Part shown: in pieces, positions 55,501 to 62,000 of the stretch
How positions within the stretch are numbered: the stretch's first letter is position 1
Layout of the letters: every line of letters begins with the position of its first letter
Assembly (NCBI RefSeq): GCF_014643375.1
Contig: NZ_BMJJ01000004.1
Location: 481,770-545,769 of the forward strand
Direction of reading: 5' to 3'
DNA from: Aureimonas glaciei
Lineage (GTDB): Bacteria; Pseudomonadota; Alphaproteobacteria; Rhizobiales; Rhizobiaceae
DNA: 64,000 nucleotides
Notes under the pieces: model-generated
Told to the model about the DNA's origin: nothing
Database searches by the model: none
What the model saw: only the letters and a program-made list of their open reading frames with translations
Program-made: the position numbers and the translations under genes

Positions 55501-56055
55501 GCGCACTCCGGTCATGTTGAGACGCAGATAGTTCACGACGCGCGCCAGGGTTTCCGGCCGACGAATCTTCAGCTGCGCCTTTGGCTGCGGCTTGCTGCCG
55601 ATGATGGAAGTGGCGAGCGACAGCAGCTTCTCGTCTGTCGCCGGGTCCATCTCGCCGGTCGGCTTGAGGCGGTAGCGGCGCTGGAATTCGATCAGCGCCT
55701 CGCGCGATGTGGGGCCCAGCGTTCGGCGGGTGATCTCGTCTTTGGCAACCGAGGTCTTCAGAAAACCTTTCTTGGCGGCGAGGTCGAGCTTGGAGTGCAC
55801 CGCGGCGACTTCTGCCGGCTGTTCGAGCCGCTTGCGCAGGACGAGCCGGTTGAGCGTTTCGGCCTCCTGCGCGCCGATGGTGGCCCGGTTTCTCGACCCG
55901 CCGAGCAGTTGGGCCACCGCCGCTGCCGTCTGGGGCCCGAGCGCCGCATCCGCGGTGTCGAGTTGCCGGTCGACGCCGAGATAGAGAAGCGCCTCGTGCA
56001 GCGCCTTCACATTGCGCCGGCTGGCGGGGTTGAACGTCGCGCTGATGGTTCGCAT
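46501..56055 (-). CDS. Tc toxin subunit A (TcdA-like), with N-terminal peptidoglycan-binding-like extension
   Basis: A 3184-aa TcA protein, clearly longer than the usual roughly 2400-2550 aa. Residues 1-250 hold up to three peptidoglycan-binding-like repeats (for example GRTTRDAVAAFQRTAGLPI near 205), followed by an Ig/carboxypeptidase-regulatory-like domain at about 257-345. The VRP1/SpvA-like part starts near residue 816 (CDCPAALSLYSPAAYLADLL). The ABC-toxin/neuraminidase-like region includes EANRKVLFYPENWIEPELRD near 1776. Coiled coils and a hydrophobic channel segment lie at about 2540-2790, and the TcB-binding domain (DMDFPQHYFRRLKSVSLTIP) at 2895-3184. TcA forms the pentameric pore that injects the TcC effector. 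GGAGG precedes the ATG, 33 bases after the TcBC gene. Confidence 0.92.
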   Translation of the reverse strand: MRTISATFNPASRRNVKALHEALLYLGVDRQLDTADAALGPQTAAAVAQLLGGSRNRATIGAQEAETLNRLVLRKRLEQPAEVAAVHSKLDLAAKKGFLKTSVAKDEITRRTLGPTSREALIEFQRRYRLKPTGEMDPATDEKLLSLATSIIGSKPQPKAQLKIRRPETLARVVNYLRLNMTGVRIGELQKGLAWLGHSITAEEHRAGRFGRTTRDAVAAFQRTAGLPITGAVDGPTSRALNARLAIDAPQVATGKQARVRGSVRDETWRGVGGVRLRLRTLGTGKLLAERTTFRDGFFDLVYDPVAARSAAGVHLVLERLDAAGAVADSRTVYNAGHVAWTNFTEGEDRYAGPSTFEQIRAALVPVLAELKLNPEAMEESQRRRDFSFAARSTKMPADVLWKYAAAHRVARAIGDPAIGADLIFGFFLLDLPTELPGDPFPDQPEDWDETIAVLVPRLALGIGLLPDAVRDEAVRIAVKRNIVPRSLLPQIDALATRLAERRVDLTLSAPLLVGDGSLGAVLGRAAIGGDAARRVARTFSTMGGLSDAFWSALPDEGIAAPDAERLRRTVDVAAIARNHPPMMDALTRRNAIDAPRALAKMSRADWSALIDAEGIEPPPFADATDDSERADMYAASLHEQAQRLFPDVALVAEIRRRGPVNAIDTVAKVLDDHPTLDLASDNLTRFNAEVGEPLDADGLATARALQRVRRIAPSAEMGAALVEARLLGATEVVRAGETNVVNALSARGVAIADARHVMRRAESRHAGIVAKIAQFRFDFQKNNPAVIPSFLYSEAEIEEFRTEVPDIETLFGTLDYCDCPAALSLYSPAAYLADLLRFLSTKPARQPGTTVLDVLTSRRPEIVNIKLNQPNTEVPVPTIDLINEILEHAVPPVDLAFDLQTTRPAEELAAAPEHTREAAYDVLRAAQTPIHASLNLWQARTRAFLALAGAPRHEIMATLASGRGTAAQAPQEAEIAAEQFGIAARDLDRIAPAVAADSVALQTALWAFDAGAGSVPVSLFMQRAGLDYGGVLALLDAAAVNGVEPRARISRPFDDCDVDRQTIVDLRPATLDLMHRFLRLQRHTVWQTWELDLLVRHPAVGAGRIDRAAVAALSSIRRLQDRFNVGVEDVLAFFGPLNTESRRTPNGDRTPVPPLYERVFLNPLVKRPVPASLVPPFAGGALAAARPDLLAPLQVGEEDLLRLEEATDGTLSEASLGTLYRWARFARLRGATVSDTMTIRALAGWPAAFATPAALEAALDTFDALGRPATELQYLLEDRPQSHLAPREETVTAGLTVLIGRLAEIRAASTPGGGDTLRDVLAARLARRPDLSEADRTLTLDLVDGAWSGTEAERTALVERVFAPFAVIAGLVALLVPTAFDPAAELDAAAEAAVDTRRRAVLAALAAAEANDAVTQWTAERFGLAPAVARLLLERLPAGGGTAMAVLLDPALGEADPISAATLPEAFHLSERLHKIGLFLKPHDLEADTVAWLIDHGAVHGILSPADLPVGAAPAAPLLPAWRAFAALIGLRDAFPAPEGVSVFAILERTRDPAASAMDVDALIALLTQREGGDIAALRPLLGISHGANVADRGYAQPAMLVRLATALSLLRRLGMPIEILAAFARRETEAEEAELSRRAQAAAQARFDPSAWLERLRGVEDSLREKRRDVLVAFLIDRSQRTEPPAEVVLGATVPNIRYFRNAADVTRYHLIDVEMSACQPSSRIRQAISAVQMFVQRCFLNREQQFVSIPDVDPDLQNNWAQWEWRKSYRIWEANRKVLFYPENWIEPELRDDKTPFFRELESDVLQNDLTAEQAEGAVRKYLEKLRDVADVEVTGVYYELPSPYTRLHVVARNRSAPHTHYYRYFDFDYDYWSPWERLDVDIVGQHAIPVVYNRRLHIFWLEIAEKPERVVKNPPAQMNTKSTRNPEPAKVLEVKLCWTAKAKDGWSARRTSSQPLIHPWTRPHSSYHLRPRYKPADNSLWLDVFLSTSREFNDRTFLEQAGDAYSFSYRTRTRFNQSFRPWHSSSFVFDGAVKAVHLRPLYASYYYPDTDTTGLTSSWAYVRDNFGEDGRAIQPLSPAQRMPSAPRPLGMHHVYNRLGNNDAQEANAATLNISTSYYDTLSLLQAARAPFEVVAPILAGARPSMIYQDKARSFFVKAEWRDIYDGYTLNPQQPVYTFYPFTHPYADLFVRELNRLGIDGFLNREIQTRPETFYPPNTFNFGSYAPIAPHGPAPAAARDVVDFSFAGAYSIYNWELFFHIPFYLAIRLAENQKFDDAFRFFHKIFDPRSTDPLPSPQRYWITKPFFDHTAEDYRKQRVENLVQHVDEFSEAITAWANSPFNPHLVARYRPVAYQRAVVMRYLDTLIAQADQRYRQDTFEAIDEAALLYLLAAEIMGDPPIRVPALPRTDKSYAELAADGALDLLGNQDVLAGVDAVVGPAAGGQLPPVAQPPPIGDVILPYFCLPPNDRLTKYWETIGERLFNIRHCRTIGGVERVLALFAPPIDPALLVKAAAAGIDISTVAGAGSAPGTPYRFDTMVRLARQMTGEVQRLGERLLGALEKRDAEELSVIRATAVVTIQSLRREVLDLRMKEAAQEIVALEAGRAVAAERERFYRDRERMLGSETAALDLGWTSLGFEAAIAVGYTLAGGLALIPDFLLGGSGFGGSPHVVSNIFSGQKVSSSAENAVKTLSSYARALEKTASQMKVKAELQRRTEDWDNQATLAGLEATAIDARIVQAEIAKALAERERDKLEDELEAYALEETYLKTKYSQAALYSWMIGDVSDVYFQAYALACDVARQAEKTFRRELGDPSAAFVGYGHWDSLRKGLGAGERLMGEINRMEAAYHERNRREFELTKHVSLAEVAPAALLALRFTGGCTVDLPEWLFDMDFPQHYFRRLKSVSLTIPAVVGPYATVNCMLTLVASRIRVSTQVGGQYEMQPNDTRFTSEPALVQSIATSRGQDDAGLFQLSFDDPRLLPFEGAGAISTWRLSLPPENNRFDLSSVSDVVMHLRYTAREGSTTLAAAARDAVDAILPKSGAALFSARRDFPDAFYRLAHPNPGAENELVLNLVRQRFPFTVRDRPVVALSLDLFVIGQDGADYVARVAAPGEAAGVDVPVIADAVFGDVPHGRRDLPARPDGIGPWRLALRRDDAADFLGLSEDELTDVLILVAYELG

Positions 56056-56088
56056 GTCGCCTCCACTTCGCTTTTCGTGCCGTCGTCG

Positions 56089-59000
56089 CTACCAGAACGA
56101 GCCGATGAAGCCCGCGGCCGCGCCGATCGCGCCGCCAATGAGGGCGCCGGGCGCTGCGCCGACGCCGAAAAAAACCGCACCGATCGCCGCCCCGGCGGCC
56201 GCCCCGACTCCGGCGCCGGTCGCCGTTCCGGCGGCGACGCCGGCGGTTCGGCCGTATTCGGGCGTGACCTTCGATTCCACCCAGTCCCCAGCGATGTTCG
56301 CCACCGCGACGCCGCCCGCGATTGCCGCCACCGGCGCCGACCCCGCCAGGACCGCACCGCTGCCGACGATCCCCGCCGCGTCGCCGAGCGTGACGCCGTA
56401 CTCGCCGGTCTGGATGTGGTTGACGAGGGAATAGGTGCTCAGGATGAGGCCTGCGGCGCCGCCAGCGTAGCGCGCCACCCCGCCCCCGGCGGCCATCACG
56501 CGCAGACCCGCAAGGTTGCCCGCCGCGCCTCCGCCCATTGCGACGCGGCCGATGGCGTAGGCCGCAGCGCCGGCGCCTTCCAGCAGTGCAAGCGCTTGTC
56601 CGGTGCGGCGGACGGCGACGTTTTCCACATTGGACGCCCCCCAGAAGGTGAGTACCGGCCCTGCCGCCATCAGCCCATAGCCGACGCCGCGCACAGCGGC
56701 GCGGTAGCCCGGCTGGATGCGAGGGTTCGCCATGTCGCTTCCGCGCGCCACGGCCCCCGCGGGAACGTCCTCCGGGATGCCCTGGCGGAGGCGGCGGGCG
56801 TTGACCTTCTGTTGCGCGGAACCTTGCGCACTGTTGAGGCGGCTGTTCTGGGTACGGTGGTCCTGCGGACGGACCGTGTTGTTTTGCCGGCCGATGTCCT
56901 GCAGCTCGACCACGTGGTCGATATCAGTGCCGGCGGGCCGCTGGCCGCCCGGGAGACCGGCTTCGTAGGCGTCGCGCAGGTTCTGGTTGGCGGCGCGCAG
57001 ATCGTTCGTTCGGCTAGTGCTGCCAGGCGCGCGCGAGCGCGTTGCAACCGCCCGGTCGGTCTTGATGCGCTCATCATAGGCGGCGATCTTGTCGTCGTCG
57101 AAGTTCTGGGCGACCTCGTGGATGTGCCCTTCGGGATGCGTCCGGACGACCTCCGCGCCGGTCCCAGTCGTCGAGCCCGCGCCAGGGACCGGCCGCCCCT
57201 CGTCTGCCGGCGGCGCCGGGCCGCCTTCACCCGGGGCAACCCGGCGGAACGAGTCGACCTTGAAAATGCCCGAGCTGACCTGCGTCGGGGTGCCGGCATA
57301 CTCGATCCCGTGGCGGACCGCCCAGCGCTCGAATTCCTCGAGAGTGTCGATCGGCGTATTGGTGACGGGATCTTTTTCGCCAAAGCCGATGAAGTCTTCC
57401 TTGCGCTTGTCATCGAGCCCGTTCGGGTCGGCACGCATCACCGGATTGTTGCCGCAGTAGCGGAAGGCATTGAAGCCGGCGCCGATGCCGGACGGGTCGG
57501 CGCTCGTCCACCGGCCGAGCCAGGCAGCATAGTAGCGGGCGCCGAAGTAATAGAGTCCGGTCTCCTCGTCCCGCTCCTTGCCCGAGAAACGGAACCGCTT
57601 GAGGCTCAGGTCGACCCCCGGGCGCGCCGAGCGGTAGGCCGACGTGCCGAACGGGTGGAATTCCTCATAGGAGACGATGGCGCCCGTCTCGTCCGTCTCG
57701 AGCGCCATCGAGCCGAGTGCATTGGGGTGCTGGAAACGGACGGATGGCACGCCGATCGGGTTCGCGGCGTCGGCGCCGTCGGTGTCGACCGTCTTGATGT
57801 CGATCCGGGCCGAAACTCCTCCGTCGCCGACATGGGTCGACACCCGCTCGAAAAAGATCGCTCCGGTGTCACGCCGGCGGCGGCGGAACAGCATTACCGC
57901 CCCGAGATAGATCCACTCCAGGCGAAGATTGCCCGGCCTGTCCACAACCTTGCGCAGCCGCGCACCACCGACACCGTAGGACTGGAGCATCGTGCCGCCG
58001 CCGCCGAGGTCGATCGTGCGCAGCGTCTCTGCCTGGTCCCAGTCGAGCCGGGGCAGGTGCGGCATGCGCGTCATGCGGCCGCGGGCATCGTGCTCGTAGC
58101 GATCGGACGGAGGCGCCCCGTCGGGATCTCCGCCGCGCGTGGTGGCTACGAGGCGGTTCGTGCGATCGCCCGCAATCTCGTCGCGGCGGTAGCGGTAGGC
58201 GCGGCGCCACCCGTTGCCGGCGCCCGGCTGGGGGGCGTAGCGATGGTCGAGGAAAAGGATGTTGCCGGCGAGGTCGTAGCCGTAGGTCTCGGTATAGATG
58301 CGCACTGCGCTGTCGTCGTTGCCATGCGGCAACTCGGGCAAAGCGGCGAGATCGCTTGATCCCCGCGCGATGTTGTTGCCGGCGGCCGCGTGCTCGCGCC
58401 CCGTCGCGCGGACGAGTTGGTAGGTCGCGTCGTAGGCAAAGCGCCAGCGGGCGGCCACGACCTGATTGCGGAAGTAGGACACCTGCTCCGCCGCATCGGC
58501 GAGTTCGACAAGGTTGCCGGCCGCATCGTGCGTCGCCACGAGGTCCTGGAGGTCAGCGCCGCCGGGGCGGAATGTCCGCTGCCGGGTAAGCCTGAAGGTC
58601 AGCGGATCGTAGCCGAAATGCGACTCGATGGCATTGCCGAAGCGGACAAAGGTGCGCTGGCCCTTGGCGTCGTAGGCCTGCCCGTCGAGAACCGTGATCT
58701 CAGGCCCGACCCCGTGCGGCTCGACCGCGATGCGGACGAGGAGGCCGCCGACGTCGTAGGTGGGATGGACACGCGAGCCGTCGACGAGCGTCAAGAGGGT
58801 GGGCCGCAGCAAGGCGTCATAGCTGCCAGAGGAGGCGAAGGTCTCGCCTTCAAGCAACGGCGCCGCGGCTGCCTCGACTGCGGCAAGGTCGGCCGCCTCG
58901 AACACGGCACGCCAGTCGAGGGTTCCGCCGACGTCACGGGCGAGCACCCGCTCGGAACGCAAGGGAATGCCGCGAAAGTCGTTTCCGGGCACGCGGACGA

Positions 59001-62000
59001 GGCCGGCCTGGTCGAACAAGAGATGGGCGCCGCCGAGGAGGTTGCGCTGGCGGGCCTCCGGATGGCGGTCGCCATAGACGGCGGCGCCGACCACCACCTC
59101 CGGACCGCCCGCTTCGGAGACGAGGGTCGCCACCGGCCGGCGGAAGCCGTCATAGGCGATGCGGGTGGTGCGGCCATGCTCGTCGGCGGTCCAGAGAAGC
59201 GCGCCATCGGCGGCCATGAACGACCAGGAGCGCCCGCGCTCGGCGCTTTCGCCGGTGATGACGCGGCCGTCGACCCCGACGAAGGCGCTCGTGACCGCGC
59301 GGCCGAGCTGATCAAAGGTGGCGGTGCGTCGGCCGGTGAGATCGATCTCGGTGCGGACTGCGCCCACGACGCCGCCACCGTAGTCCGCGATCGCATAGAC
59401 CGACCGGCCGAGATTGTCGGTGTGGACAACGGCCGGCGTACCGGCATGGCGCGCCGCAAGGAAGGCCGCGCGCGCATCGGGCCCGGCAGGCTCGGCACCG
59501 GCCGGCGGCGGACTGCCGCGGTCGGCGTACCAGCGACTCTCCAGGACCGTGTCGTTGGGATCGAACACGCGCTGCCGCCACGAATCCAGCTCTACCCGTG
59601 CAAAGGTGCCATCCGGCGAGTCGGAGCGGATCTGCCGGCCGAGCGGGTCATAGGCGTGGACCGCGGCAATGCCCGCCTGGCGCAGCAGGGCCTCGTCCTC
59701 ATACGCGTCCGTCGCGGAGAAATACGGGGCGTATGCACGGATGACATTGCCTTTGTTGTCGAGGATCGCGCGACCGTTGCCGATGAAACGAGGGTCGGCG
59801 TCGACCTCCACGACCGCTCCGTCGACCACTGTCAGCGCCGGGCCTGGCGCCACGCGCGACTTGGTCATGGCGACCTCGCCACCACCGTCGAAGTAGGCGA
59901 CGCTCTCGTGCCAGATTGTCGCCGGGTCCGCGTGGGTTTCACGCGCGAAGCTTCGCGCCGTGTTGGGTTGGCCGGTTTGCGCAAAGCGGAAGAGGTCATA
60001 GGTCATCCGCGTCGTCGGCTCGTCGAGCGTGTCGCCTTCGCCGTCCTTGCCGGCGGTGGCGGTCGCGACCACCATGCCGCGGGCGTCGAGGCGGACGGCG
60101 CTCCGGTTGCCATTGGCATCGGTCGCGGCGACCGGCCCGAGCACGCGGTAGTCGTTCTGCGCCTCGTGAACCGACCAGGGGATGCCGAGGATCTCGACCC
60201 GCACCGGGAGGAGGTCGTAGGCGTCGAAGGTAATCCGGCTCTCCAGCCCGAAAGGATTGCGCGCGCCGGACGAGATATAAAAGTGCCTTTCCGGATCGGC
60301 GGGAAAGAGCTGGGTTCCGGATGGCGTCCACCACCGACCGTCGCCGTCGAGGTCGCGATAGCCGGCGGCGGTAAGGTCCGCGGCCGTCACCCGCCCGCCG
60401 TACAGCGCCAAAGTTCCAGGCGTGAAGGCGAGGGCATAGCTCTCCGCTTTCAGGGCGAGCCCGTCCCAGGCGCCGAGCGGGAGAAGGGCCAGCGCGTCGT
60501 CGAGGAAGAGGGTACGCGCCTCGCCGAGTGCTCGGCGTTGCGGCACGGCGGCATCGGCATCCGCCTCGTAGGGGATCGGGGCGAGACCGGCGAGGCCGGC
60601 CGCGAGTTCGGCGCCGGTGAAGAGGAGGCCGGTGGGCGCGATGCCCGTCACCTCGAATGTCTGGACCCGGAAGGGGACGGGGAGACGATAGACCGGCCGC
60701 GGCGCCTGGCGGTCGATCGGCTCCGTCACGTCGGTCGTGGCGAGCGTGATGCGCAGCTGGGTCTGGGCGGCAGAGACCTCGGCGGGCAGCGACGCATCGA
60801 CGACGCGCCGGCCATAGACGATCGAGACGCCGGTGAGGACATTGCCATAGCGGTCGATGTCGAGGTTCACGCCATGGCTCACCCGCGGATCTTCAACCTG
60901 TCTCTCATAGGCAAAGGCGACCGTCTCGCGCGCGACGACGTGAACCACGCCAGACAGTCCTGCCCCGCGGCGCTGGAGCAGACGCACTTCGTGGCTGGTC
61001 TCGGTCACGCTGTAGGGCAGGTCCGCTTTGTCCGAGCCGTCGCGGGCGTAGACCTCCTGCCGAAGAGTTGCCCCTTTCAGGGCGCGGACGCAGTCGGCGA
61101 CCTCATCCGGCGCCAGGCCTTCGGGAAGGAGCGGCGGCGACAGGTGCGGGCCACCGAACCAATGCGCGCGGTGGCGTGCGAGCGCTGCCTCGCCCTCCGG
61201 CCAACTCCCGGTGTGAAACCAGGTGCGCGTGACCACCGGTGGCTGGAAACCAGCGGGGCCCGCCTCCTGCGCGTCGCCGGGTACGAAGGCGTCCTCGTCG
61301 GTGTCTTCAGACTCGACGAACGCGAAACCGCGGAACTCGCGCTCGCGTTCGTCCCAGTGCCCATCGTGGTAGGTGGTCCGGCTGACGAAGCGGGTCTTGC
61401 CGATGTGGTCGATCCGCTCCACCCGCGTCACCACCTGAACGGGGAAGGGGAGGCGCGTCGGCCAGGGCCGGCCGGCCGCGGCGTCTGCGAGCATGAAGCG
61501 TGTCGACGGCGCGTAGGCGATGCATGTCTCCGCGCCCATGCCGTTCTCAAGACGCGTCAGCAGGTAAGGCTTCTGCTCCATCAGGCGCACATAACGGATC
61601 GGTGCGCCGCCATCGGGGGGAAGCGGGGAGGAAAAGACGAGGCAGGCCGTCCCGTCACCGAGGAGGTCGAGGACGTCGACCTGTGCGATGTCGTCGACTG
61701 CGGGAAAGGTGAGCCGCTGCGCCCCGCTCCACCCGTTGCCGCAGGCATTCAGGTAGATGTTTGCGGCGACCGCCCCGTCGCCCTCGCCCTCCAGGTAGAC
61801 AAGGTCGGCGACGCCGTTGCCGGTGACGTCGGCGAGGCGCAACCGCCGCGCATCGAAGGTCCCGTTGGCATCGAGCAACGGTGCCTCTGCCATGGTCACA
61901 GCCATGCCGAACCGGCCGTAGCCGAGGTTGGGGAGGTAGACCACGGAGCCATTTCCGACGCGCACCAGATCGGACAGGCCATCGCCGGTCATGTCGGCAA

